From the NCBI GenBank assembly GCA_027005175.1, contig JALTMC010000356.1, positions 1 to 18,625 of the forward strand: DNA of 18,625 nt, in the 5' to 3' direction. The position numbers and the translations under genes are program-made. Under the pieces are notes generated by a model that was given only the letters and a program-made list of their open reading frames with translations, made no database searches and had not been told where the DNA came from. This stretch comes from Myxococcales bacterium (GTDB lineage Bacteria; Myxococcota_C; UBA6777). Of this stretch, positions 1 to 7,186 are shown one piece after another. Position 1 is the stretch's first letter, and each line of letters opens with the position of its first letter.

Positions 1-1062
1 GACCTGAACCATCCCTTTGGAAGCCCCAGAGGCCACCGAGATCGGGCTCTGAAGCTGGTGTTGAAGTGCTTGCTGAAGCTGAACATGCATGGCCTGACTC
101 TGCTGAGCCTGAACCTGTACCGCTTGGTTTTGTTGGGCTTGCAACTGCAAGGAGTGTTGTGTTTGAACATGCAATTGTTGGATAGCATTGTTTTGCTGGG
201 CCAAAACCTGCAACAACTCTTGGGCCACCTTTGTATCCATTGCTGAAGGAGCTGGAGCCGGAGCCGGAGCCGGAACTGGAGCCGGGGCAGCGAGTGCAGG
301 CAAGCCCGAAAAGCTAGGACTGTTCGATGCTTCTACTGAAGGCCCACTTGATAGCCCTTGTTGCTGCAAGATCCATTGAAAGTTGCGTTCGCTAATCCGA
401 TACAAATAAGGTTGTACACCTGGCAAGACCTCTTGCAAACTGTCCAACACCTTTTTGGTTGGCTCTTTCACAAACGCGATCTTCAAGAGATTCCCGCTCA
501 GATCCAATGGTAACATCTGGTGTTGGATCAAAAGAGGGCTTGGTATCATATGCATCACATCTGGATTAAACTGATCCAGAACCTTGAGCTTCAACTTGGG
601 CAAAGCAGGCTTCTTTAAAAGTGCCGACACCATCTCAGCCATCGATTGACAAAGCCGATAGACTAGCATTGGCATACGTCGCAACAACTCTTGAAAGGAT
701 TTGCTCGGCAAGCACAGTGCCAAAACATCACTCTTTGTTAAAACATGGGCGGTTCGGTTCTGCTGTAAAAGAAAGTCCGTAGCTCCTACGATACGCGGTG
801 CCTTAAGAGCATCCATTTCAACAAATCCACCGGACTCAAGATACGGAGCGACCAGAGAGACCTCCCCGGAGAGCAACAAAAAGCAGTGTTCTGAGGACTC
901 ACCACTCGAAAACACGTACTCGTGGGAACTATATTCAAAAACCCGGGCAGACGAGAGCAATAGCTCAATATCGTTGTTTGACAGTCGGGCCAACAACATA
1001 TCCTGGTGGAGAGCGTCATTGATCTTCTCACGCACTTCTCCACGTTTGGACAGCTCCTTCAT
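1..1062 (-). CDS. Cyclic-nucleotide-binding domain / MshEN-like protein, C-terminus missing (window edge)
   Basis: The frame is open from ATG at 1062 to the left edge (354 codons, no stop), so the C-terminus is missing. A GGAG seven bases before the ATG supports the start. Residues about 18-145 look like a cyclic-nucleotide-binding (CRP-type) beta-roll, with GEVSLV near 67 and RTAHVLTKSDVLAL near 103-116. Residues about 160-230 resemble the N-terminal domain of GspE/MshE ATPases (LPLDLSGNLLKIAFVKEPT), a module that binds c-di-GMP in some members. A Pro-Ala linker (about 258-273) and a very Gln-rich, probably coiled-coil segment (from 275) follow. No DNA-binding helix-turn-helix or enzymatic domain is visible in the part present. 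The likely role is a nucleotide-sensing regulator or scaffold; the ligand is not determinable here. Divergent from the secreted-protein gene at 1581. Confidence 0.8.
   Translation of the reverse strand, partial: MKELSKRGEVREKINDALHQDMLLARLSNNDIELLLSSARVFEYSSHEYVFSSGESSEHCFLLLSGEVSLVAPYLESGGFVEMDALKAPRIVGATDFLLQQNRTAHVLTKSDVLALCLPSKSFQELLRRMPMLVYRLCQSMAEMVSALLKKPALPKLKLKVLDQFNPDVMHMIPSPLLIQHQMLPLDLSGNLLKIAFVKEPTKKVLDSLQEVLPGVQPYLYRISERNFQWILQQQGLSSGPSVEASNSPSFSGLPALAAPAPVPAPAPAPAPSAMDTKVAQELLQVLAQQNNAIQQLHVQTQHSLQLQAQQNQAVQVQAQQSQAMHVQLQQALQHQLQSPISVASGASKGMVQV
248..289. repeat. Hexanucleotide GGAGCC-type tandem repeat inside the Pro-Ala linker
   Basis: Seven consecutive 6-bp units, mostly GGAGCC with GGAGCT, GGAACT and GGGGCA variants. 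On the minus strand they encode alternating Pro and Ala in the linker of the cyclic-nucleotide-binding protein. The unit is a multiple of three, so length changes would lengthen or shorten the linker without a frameshift. Confidence 0.8.
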
Positions 1063-1580
1063 TGCAACACTCCGTGAACACTGTAGAAAACGAATAAAAC
1101 TCGCAGCATAAAACACCCGCGAGGAGAGCACTCCTCTCTCTCTCCTACTACATACGGCGCAAAGCCTTGCCCTCTGTAACCACCATGAAAAATTCAACAC
1201 GAGGTGTCCTCATTGTTGACTTCGAGGGAAATAGAAATGATGGATGCGGAGTTCTTACAAACCTCCAGCCTTCTGTGGTAAGAGAAGGAGGCTGTTTTCA
1301 AGATTGGCCTTGTTTTTGACGAGCCAATGCACAGATTCCACAACAGTCAGCCTGTTCTCATTGCCACAAGTTGCCGTATAATGATAAGAAGGCCGGACTC
1401 GGACGATCTCTGTTGTTCGTTGTGGGTTCATGGATTGACAAAGCTGTTACTGAGGAAACACATTCACTGCGCAAGCTATCGGGTGACTGCAGCTCCTCAC
1501 ATTCGATGCTTGTCTAAACACCAGCCGTCACTTTCTTCTTTTTGCTCGGAATGCTCGATAACCCTGTTAAGGAGTGAACC
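1063..1580. other. Divergent intergenic region (518 bp), no convincing gene
   Basis: This holds the upstream regions of the minus-strand regulator and the plus-strand secreted protein. A TTGACA lies at 1435-1440 but no good -10 sits at the right spacing, so no promoter is called. A bulged hairpin lies at 1266-1294: CAGCC+TTCT pairs with AGAA+(GGA bulge)+GGCTG around an 8-nt loop, then TTTT. A 44-codon frame at 1185-1319 has no ribosome-binding site and is probably not a gene. Confidence 0.5.
1266..1298 (+). terminator. Possible weak hairpin terminator
   Basis: The arms 1266-1274 and 1283-1294 pair over nine positions with a 3-nt GGA bulge, around an 8-nt loop, followed by TTTT. No plus-strand gene ends just upstream, so it could instead attenuate a leader transcript of the gene at 1581, or be chance. 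Confidence 0.2.
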
Positions 1581-3056
1581 TTGTCTGTCTCGCGTCTTTG
1601 GTTGTGGGTACTACTCTCCAGCTTTGTTGTTCTTTCTCTTGGGGTTCTCAGCCATCCAAGTTCATCAAGCTTGCATCGCTATGTGCTGGATGGTTTTCTC
1701 AGCCCGATTTCACTAGCCTTTTCGCAATCCTCAAAAAAGCCACACCAAAGCAAGTTGGGACATGGAAGCCTCACAGGGCTGCAGCCCCTATTTTCGCAAC
1801 CCTCGGGAAAACCACACAAGAGCAAGACACGCTCCAAAGGTCCAACGATCGCAAGGAAGGACTCTTCTCGAAACGTTCGAACTTGGGAGATCCGTCCTGA
1901 CTCCCCCAAATCCCTTGCTCCTTCGGTACAACGCTCTCGTGAAAAGAGAAGAGACCTGGCATACTGGATCAAGTTGCAGAGAAGACTTGGAGACAATGTG
2001 TGGCAAGCGGGAGTGCACTACCAAAGTAAGTTGCGAGAACTGCGTCACCTCTGTGACCGCCCGAATGCTCCCCCTGCCCAGTGTGACATCTACAGGCTGT
2101 CACAAAAGATCTTCTCCATCAACTACAATACACCCCCAAGCAACTACCGTGGTTATGTAACATTTAACAGCAAGCGAAAGCATTTAATTCCGCGACAACT
2201 CATGCGTCGATACTATCGTCTATCGAGCAAACGTTTCAGAAAAACAGGAGATCAGTGCTACATCAAGCAGGGTCTGCTGAGCAATTGCATGACGTTTGCG
2301 ATGTGTTCGCAAAAGTCTGCGATGTGGAACTTCAAAGGTACATGGGGACAAGGATTTGGGTACCCTTATTGGGGGACCGTTCAGTACCTCACCTCACAAG
2401 CTTATTACAGACACATGAAAGACTATGAAAAAAAGGGCCAGATGCGTGCGGGAGTACAGACCCTCATGCGCAGGTTTAACGATCTCGATCTCAACGACAA
2501 GAGAAAATTCTCTCGTCGCTTACTGCTGGACATCTACGATACCTATGTATCTATGGTGAATCGACGCACACGGAAGAAACGAAGTCGCAACAAATACAAA
2601 AAGGCATTCTGTAGCAACATTGTGGTCAACGCAGGAAGCTTCCAACGTTCCCTACCCGGCGATGTGTTTGGTTTGATGTACGTCTATAAACGTCTCCACC
2701 CCTCCACGACGCCGTATCGCTACCACTTCCAGCACTGGGGTTTGATCGTGAAACCGGAGATCAAATATGTGCTGCACAACCAAACACCCGGTGGATTGTG
2801 GGGAAAGAAGTTCAAGTCGTGGGGCATTCAATTTGGACGTTTTCCCAGGCTCTCGCGCGACTGGACTTGGCATAAGAAGTCGGGCCGCTACCGCAAGATG
2901 ATGTTTTTGGTCCATCGTCTCAATCTTCATTATTTCGTTCAAGCTCGACTCCAGCATACCAAGATCTACGATGCGACCCAGCCACAGTTTTGCCGTCAGT
3001 GGATTCGCCGACATGCCGATCTCTACTTCACGGATATGTCTGAACCTCTTCCTTAA
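1581..3056 (+). CDS. Secreted, highly basic protein; possible NlpC/P60- or CHAP-like fold
   Basis: A 491-residue protein starting at TTG, chosen because AAGGAG at 1569-1574 sits six bases upstream and the first 25 residues form a clear signal peptide (short polar start, then WLWVLLSSFVVLSLGVL). Residues 26-95 are Ser/Lys-rich and carry a 12-residue direct repeat (FSQSSKKPHQSK at 47, FSQPSGKPHKSK at 71). The mature part is unusually rich in Arg, Lys, Tyr and Trp. A Cys at about 236 (SNCMTF), CSNIVVNAG at about 344, a PGDVFGLM stretch and HWGLIV at about 385 recall the Cys/His layout and GD...H-G turn of papain-like NlpC/P60 or CHAP hydrolases, but the match is weak and the catalytic assignment is a guess. 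No family is recognised with confidence. It lies 276 bp before the 5'-nucleotidase gene on the same strand. Confidence 0.7.
   Translation: MSVSRLWLWVLLSSFVVLSLGVLSHPSSSSLHRYVLDGFLSPISLAFSQSSKKPHQSKLGHGSLTGLQPLFSQPSGKPHKSKTRSKGPTIARKDSSRNVRTWEIRPDSPKSLAPSVQRSREKRRDLAYWIKLQRRLGDNVWQAGVHYQSKLRELRHLCDRPNAPPAQCDIYRLSQKIFSINYNTPPSNYRGYVTFNSKRKHLIPRQLMRRYYRLSSKRFRKTGDQCYIKQGLLSNCMTFAMCSQKSAMWNFKGTWGQGFGYPYWGTVQYLTSQAYYRHMKDYEKKGQMRAGVQTLMRRFNDLDLNDKRKFSRRLLLDIYDTYVSMVNRRTRKKRSRNKYKKAFCSNIVVNAGSFQRSLPGDVFGLMYVYKRLHPSTTPYRYHFQHWGLIVKPEIKYVLHNQTPGGLWGKKFKSWGIQFGRFPRLSRDWTWHKKSGRYRKMMFLVHRLNLHYFVQARLQHTKIYDATQPQFCRQWIRRHADLYFTDMSEPLP
1719..1826 (+). repeat. Internal direct repeat, two 36-bp copies at 72-bp offset
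   Basis: Copies at 1719-1754 and 1791-1826 match at about 29 of 36 positions and encode FSQSSKKPHQSK and FSQPSGKPHKSK. The 72-bp offset is a multiple of three, so the reading frame is kept. The segment lies just after the signal peptide of the secreted basic protein. Confidence 0.7.
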
Positions 3057-3195
3057 ACACACCTGCTTGCCTCTCCTCACACTTCCGCGCTCCTACGTTT
3101 TTTTCTAAAAATAGAATACCTGTGAGATCTCATCGTCCAAGAGTAGATGAGGTAGTGCCTCTTACTTTACATAAAAAAGAATCCAACCCCCCTCC

Positions 3196-3217
3196 CTCTT
3201 CAGACTCTTCTGAAGAG
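3196..3217. other. Perfect 9-bp inverted repeat with 4-nt loop
   Basis: CTCTTCAGA (3196-3204) and TCTGAAGAG (3209-3217) flank CTCT. It lies between the secreted-protein gene and the 5'-nucleotidase gene. No T-run follows on the plus strand, so it is not a standard intrinsic terminator there; it may be an operator or an RNA hairpin in the leader of the nucleotidase gene. Confidence 0.4.
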
Positions 3218-3332
3218 CAGACGAAGATCGAGCGTCACCACACGCAGTGTTCCAGTCTGGGGTGGTTGAAAAAGACTCGGCTAGAGATCGAGTTGACAGC
3301 ACTACCATAGCCCAAACGAAAGACGCTGTTCG

Positions 3333-5375
3333 ATGAGATTCTCTCAAAAATGGACCATCAGTTTCCTTGTTGTGCTGGGAAGCCTACTTGCTGTGATAAA
3401 CACCCGCTCCAAGAAGGGCACAACACAAAAGCCTCACTTCACGCTCCAGTTGTTGCATGCGTCCGACCAGGAAGGTGGCATCAACTCGATTCAAGATGCT
3501 CCTCGGATGTCTTCACTGATTCGAGCACTGACAAGAAAATATCCCAACAGGACACTGCTCACCTCCTCAGGAGACAACTACATCACAGGTCCATTTTTTC
3601 GAGCGAGCAGCGACAAGTCGATGCGACCTTTGCTTGGGCTCCCAGGCTCTGGCCGCGGTGATATCGCGATCATCAATGCCATGGGTTTTCAGGTCTCTGC
3701 CCTGGGCAATCACGAATTTGATGCGGGCACTCGCCTTGTGGCCTCCCTGCTACAACGAAAAGAAAAGAAAGGCCGAGTCTATGAAGGGACGTTGTTTCCT
3801 TACCTCAGCGCCAACATGGACTTCCGACACGACAAATTTTTGGGCAAGTTTGTCACCCACGACGCTCAGGAGGCAAAGACGATCCCCCACAAGATCGCCG
3901 GGAGCTGCATTATCAAAGTACATGGTGAGTGGATTGGAATTGTGGGTGCGACCACCCCGCGACTGCACAAGATATCCTCGCCAGGGCAAGCGGTGATTAC
4001 ACCGGCCAACCCAAATGATATAGACGCTTTGGCGACAGCCCTCCAAAAGCGCGTGGATGTATTGCTCCAAAAAGGCATCAATAAGATCATCATGCTGTCT
4101 CATATGCAGCAGCTGGATATCGAGGTCCGTCTGGCAAGTAAGATGCGCGGTGTCGACATTGTTATTGGCGGTGGCTCCGACGTGATCCTCGCCGACAAAA
4201 CAGATCGGATACGCCCCGGCGACCGCGCCGAGGGTCCTTACCCCATTTGGAAAACGTCGGCCTCTGGAGAGCCTGTCGCCGTGTTGAACACCGATGGTCA
4301 ATACAAATATCTCGGTCGCATGGTGATCGGTTTTACAAAGAAAGGTGTATTGCTTCCCGCAACACTCGACCCAAAAGAATCAGGAGCCTATGCAGCAGAT
4401 GACCAAGGAGTCCGAGAGTTGGGCAATGTGCCAGCGCACCCCCGCGTCTTGGAGATCGTCCGAGGTATTCAAAATGTTTTGAAGATAAAAGATGGTACTT
4501 TCTTTGGAAAAACCAATACATTCCTCAATGGGCTGCGCCAGTCCGTGAGACGAGAAGAGACCAACCTGGGAGACCTCACCAGCGATGCGAACCTCTATGT
4601 CGCGAGGCTCGCCGATCCCAAGACGACGATAAGTTTCAAAAATGGCGGTGCCATTCGAAACCACATCGGCTTTGTCTCCTCCCATCTCAATCCTTTCGCA
4701 AAGAAACGCGGACGCAAAAAACGCGACCACAGCAAAGTACTATACTATCCAACAGCGCCCAATAACATGACAGGAAAAAAAGTAGGTCAGATCTCTCGAT
4801 TAGATATTGAAAACGCATTGCGCTTCAACAACTCCCTTGTCCTTCTGGATGTCACTGCAAAGCAACTCAAGACGATCATCGAACACGGCGTGGCCAACTG
4901 GACTCCCACCATCACCCCAGGACGATTTCCACAAGTCAGTGGGCTCGCCTTTAGCTTCGACCACAAGAAACCCGTCGGTCAACGAGTGCGCTCACTTGCC
5001 ATTTACAAGAAAGATGGAAGCATCGCTGATGTTGTAATTCGCAACGGCAAGCTGAGAGGTAACCCCCAGCGCACCTTTCGCATGGTCACGTTGTATTATC
5101 TCTCCAAAGGCGGTGATGGCTATCCCATGCCATCACCCAAGTCGAGCAAAACCCGACTGGTTCGTCTCACCGAGGCTCTTAAAGACAAACCTGGCCTCGC
5201 CAGATTCACCAAACCCGGAACAGAACAAGACGCTCTCGCTGAATACCTCCTCAAGTACTACTCTCAAGCCAACCCATACTCGACCAAAGATACTCCCATG
5301 AAGTCGGATCAACGCATCCAAAATCTCGCCTATCGAAACGATACTGTTCTCACCCAAACATTAAAAAGAAAGTAG
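3333..5375 (+). CDS. UshA/5'-nucleotidase-family metallophosphatase, atypical metal motifs
   Basis: A 680-residue protein. The N-terminus (basic, then SFLVVLGSLLAV) is a signal peptide or anchor, placing it outside the cytoplasm. The metallophosphatase domain (about 36-330) shows HASDQEGG at 42-49, SGDN with D81, GNHEFD with N126/H127, LSHMQQLD with H257, and IGGGSD at 278-283. The 5'-nucleotidase C-terminal domain (about 385-605) shows the GGAIRN substrate motif near 438, FNNSLV, and the KGGDGYP loop near 593. Family members hydrolyse nucleotides, sugar nucleotides or phosphate esters with two metal ions. Two usual ligand sites are altered: the DxH start is DxE, and the GHxH site is GGGSD. 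This layout recalls a known divergent subgroup (HASD-E-GG type). The start is ATG at 3333; the ribosome-binding site is poor. It is longer than UshA (about 550 residues), with Lys/Arg-rich insertions. Confidence 0.85.
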   Translation: MRFSQKWTISFLVVLGSLLAVINTRSKKGTTQKPHFTLQLLHASDQEGGINSIQDAPRMSSLIRALTRKYPNRTLLTSSGDNYITGPFFRASSDKSMRPLLGLPGSGRGDIAIINAMGFQVSALGNHEFDAGTRLVASLLQRKEKKGRVYEGTLFPYLSANMDFRHDKFLGKFVTHDAQEAKTIPHKIAGSCIIKVHGEWIGIVGATTPRLHKISSPGQAVITPANPNDIDALATALQKRVDVLLQKGINKIIMLSHMQQLDIEVRLASKMRGVDIVIGGGSDVILADKTDRIRPGDRAEGPYPIWKTSASGEPVAVLNTDGQYKYLGRMVIGFTKKGVLLPATLDPKESGAYAADDQGVRELGNVPAHPRVLEIVRGIQNVLKIKDGTFFGKTNTFLNGLRQSVRREETNLGDLTSDANLYVARLADPKTTISFKNGGAIRNHIGFVSSHLNPFAKKRGRKKRDHSKVLYYPTAPNNMTGKKVGQISRLDIENALRFNNSLVLLDVTAKQLKTIIEHGVANWTPTITPGRFPQVSGLAFSFDHKKPVGQRVRSLAIYKKDGSIADVVIRNGKLRGNPQRTFRMVTLYYLSKGGDGYPMPSPKSSKTRLVRLTEALKDKPGLARFTKPGTEQDALAEYLLKYYSQANPYSTKDTPMKSDQRIQNLAYRNDTVLTQTLKRK

Positions 5376-5394
5376 ACCACCCTCTCTCCTCCCC

Positions 5395-5715
5395 CCCAAT
5401 ACCGTGTGGAACCGGGAGCTTCAGCCTTGTGAAGTCTTACCACTCGACCAGCGAACCAATCTCCCAATACCGTGTGGGACCGGGAGCTTCAGCCTTGTGA
5501 GGTCTTACCACTCGACCAGCGAACAAAGCTCCCAATACCGTGTGGAACCGGGAGCTTCAGCCTTGTGAGGTCTTACCACTCGACCAGCGAACAAAGCTCC
5601 CAATACCGTGTGGGACCGGGAGCTTCAGCCTTGTGAAGTCTTGCCACTCGACCAGCGAACAAAGCTCCCAATACCGTGTGGGACCGGGAGCTTCAGCCTT
5701 GTGAGGTCTTACCAC
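5395..5715. repeat. Tandem array, 68-bp unit, 4.7 copies, between convergent genes
   Basis: Units begin at 5395, 5463, 5531, 5599 and 5667 (CCCAATACCGTGTGG), exactly 68 bp apart; the fifth stops after about 49 bp at 5715. Copies differ at a few positions (GGAACC/GGGACC, GAAGTC/GAGGTC, TTACC/TTGCC). Each unit can form two hairpins: GCTCCC/GGGAGC around 16 nt, and GGTC/GACC around 9 nt. Read on the minus strand the second is GGTC-GAGTGGTAA-GACC, similar in shape to a tRNA D-arm, and the GAAGTC variants become G-U pairs there. The array is downstream of both convergent genes and the last copy contains the stop codon of the outer-membrane protein gene. No T-tracts follow the stems. Confidence 0.95.
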
Positions 5716-6884
5716 CAATTCGCGACATAGCCCAGCATCAGTTTGACACCACCGTCACGCTCTGGTCGTGGAGCGTTTGGTGAATAAGCGAGCTTGATAT
5801 GAATTCGCATATTGTCGCGAATAAAGAAGTCGAGGTTGAGCCCCAAGCCAAGAACCAGCCGACTATCCTTGGCTTTACCGACACGAAGCGGATCGGTGAT
5901 CCAGGCGATATCAACCTGAGGTGTGATTCGCCACCACATCCAAGGGAGAAAGACCAGTCGAAAATGTGACAGGATAAAAGAGTCCGTCACAAACTCCGCA
6001 AAATAGGTGCCGGATACCATTGGGACATAGTCGTTGTCACCGCCGAGTTTGAAGCGGTTCAGGTCATCGGCAAACCAGCCCCCTCCCCCCTGAAGCTCCA
6101 GACCAACACAGATCCGAGGATGAACACAAACTGAACCTTCCGCCTGGGCTGTCATCCGAATATTGGGTTGTGAGTAGAATCCGGTATTTCGCTTATCTTC
6201 CAACGATGTCTTGAACCCTCCCCAGCTGCGCTGAACAAAACGACGCCGGAGAGCGATGGTTGCTTTTGCTCGAAACCCTTGTCGCAAACGACCACGGGCT
6301 ACGTGTGTATCCATTGCATTCCACACCAGTGAGATCGCAGAACGAGCAGCCGGACTGTTCGCAGGTAAGATCAGCCCAGCTTTTTTGGAAGCTTCTCCGC
6401 GATGGAAGAAAAACCAGTATCGAAAGGATACACGGCCCACCAAAAAAAGGGTGGGTACCAGTTTCCACCGCAGATCCAAACCAACCTCGGCATACATCGA
6501 AAAAAAGCTGAGTTCCTCGATAAACCGCCCGGCGCGGATATAGTCGGGCGTCATCTCTCCAAAGCCGAACTGACCTTTTAAATAAGGAGAGAGCACCAGG
6601 GGACGCCCTGAGGTCGCCCCGATATCCCAAGCGAGCCACACAGTGTCTGTGTTCAAACCAGCGCGGAGTTGGTTGCCTTTGCCAACATGTTTTTGATCGG
6701 TGTATTGGTAGAATACAATGCCATGCCCAGGGCCATTCCCTCGGTCCAGCGGGATGCCGATCCCTTGGTTCAGGGGTAGCTCTCCATACACCGCCAGTTC
6801 TTGCCCTGCCTGCGCACAAGTTCCCCAACTCCATACAACAAACAACCATAAGACAACACTCAAAACTCTCAGCATTTGCAACAT
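5709..6884 (-). CDS. Outer-membrane beta-barrel protein, uncharacterised
   Basis: 391 residues from the ATG at 6884, chosen because it gives a clean signal peptide (MLQMLRVLSVVLWLFVVWSW, probable cut after CAQA). The frame extends upstream to an ATG at 6965, but those 27 residues are basic and unlike a secretion signal. AAGAGG lies 15 bases upstream, a loose spacing. The mature protein alternates aromatic and polar residues in strand-length stretches (LRWKLVPTLFLVGRVSFRYWFFF, FRLVFLPWMWWRITPQVDIAW, LVLGLGLNLDFFI, MRIHIKLAYS) and ends in YVANWW. A C-terminal aromatic residue is the usual recognition signal of the BAM assembly machinery. No specific porin or transporter family is recognised. 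The final Trp codon and stop fall inside the last 68-bp repeat. Divergent from the polyketide synthase operon. Confidence 0.8.
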   Translation of the reverse strand: MLQMLRVLSVVLWLFVVWSWGTCAQAGQELAVYGELPLNQGIGIPLDRGNGPGHGIVFYQYTDQKHVGKGNQLRAGLNTDTVWLAWDIGATSGRPLVLSPYLKGQFGFGEMTPDYIRAGRFIEELSFFSMYAEVGLDLRWKLVPTLFLVGRVSFRYWFFFHRGEASKKAGLILPANSPAARSAISLVWNAMDTHVARGRLRQGFRAKATIALRRRFVQRSWGGFKTSLEDKRNTGFYSQPNIRMTAQAEGSVCVHPRICVGLELQGGGGWFADDLNRFKLGGDNDYVPMVSGTYFAEFVTDSFILSHFRLVFLPWMWWRITPQVDIAWITDPLRVGKAKDSRLVLGLGLNLDFFIRDNMRIHIKLAYSPNAPRPERDGGVKLMLGYVANWW

Positions 6885-7186
6885 AGTATGGGATTTCGAC
6901 CTCTTAAAAATGACGTATAACACCTGAATGTAGATTCGATGTGTGCTCGCAAAAGTAGGCACCAAGCTTGACTACGCTGTTTGCCCCTGCTAACATCACG
7001 AAAAAGTGCTGTAATTTTCAGCACATACAGATTTCGGCAAGATAAGAACATAAGCAATGATTTTTATTAGCTATTGAAAGCAATCACTCTGCCACTTCTT
7101 TCGGGGTCTTTCCACAGTAGGATCGCGACCCTCTCCACCAGGCACCAGATCATATCCTTAAGAAGAGAAAGGAACAAGAGATAACA
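6885..7186. promoter_or_regulatory. Divergent promoter region between outer-membrane protein and PKS operon
   Basis: About 300 bp separate the start of the barrel protein (minus) from the start of the synthase (plus), so both promoters should lie here. No hexamer pair is convincing enough to call. A TTATAC reading on the minus strand near 6915-6920 is a possible -10 for the barrel gene. AAGGA at 7169-7173 and AAGAG at 7176-7180 are the purine-rich candidates for the ribosome-binding site of the synthase ATG at 7187. Confidence 0.4.
7006..7024. promoter_or_regulatory. 19-bp near-palindrome, candidate operator
   Basis: GTGCTG (7006-7011) and CAGCAC (7019-7024) flank TAATTTT; eight of the nine pairs around the centre match. 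It is the strongest dyad in the divergent region, lies about 160 bp upstream of the PKS start and about 120 bp upstream of the barrel-protein start, and has the size of a dimeric repressor or activator site. No regulator gene is adjacent in the window. Confidence 0.4.

Noticed and set aside
1185-1319. 44-codon frame starting at an ATG upstream of the secreted protein
   Set aside because: No Shine-Dalgarno sequence, no recognisable peptide or leader character, and a hairpin lies in it; kept only as part of the intergenic description.
1327-1716. 129-codon plus-strand frame in the intergenic region and over the start of the secreted protein
   Set aside because: It overlaps the signal-peptide region of the gene at 1581 in another frame, has no ribosome-binding site, and its composition (many Cys, His, Ser) looks random.
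3293-3321. TTGACA promoter before the 5'-nucleotidase
   Set aside because: The hexamer at 3293-3298 is perfect, but no acceptable -10 lies 16-18 bp downstream.
3750-4301. 183-codon minus-strand frame opposite the 5'-nucleotidase
   Set aside because: Antisense shadow of a gene with clear family motifs; no similarity or ribosome-binding site of its own.
5395-5715. CRISPR array
   Set aside because: The 68-bp units are contiguous near-identical copies; there are no variable spacers between short repeats and no cas genes.
5395-5715. tRNA genes in the minus strand of the 68-bp repeats
   Set aside because: A D-arm-like hairpin is present, but no 7-bp acceptor at correct spacing, no anticodon arm and no TTCGA T-loop can be built.
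5395-5715. Integron attC sites
   Set aside because: The size fits, but the GTTRRRY/RYYYAAC core sites are absent and there is no integrase or cassette structure.
6193-6849. 218-codon minus-strand frame inside the outer-membrane protein gene
   Set aside because: It lies in a different frame of the same strand; the barrel protein has the signal peptide, beta-strand pattern and aromatic C-terminus, while this frame is Arg/Cys/Trp-rich noise.
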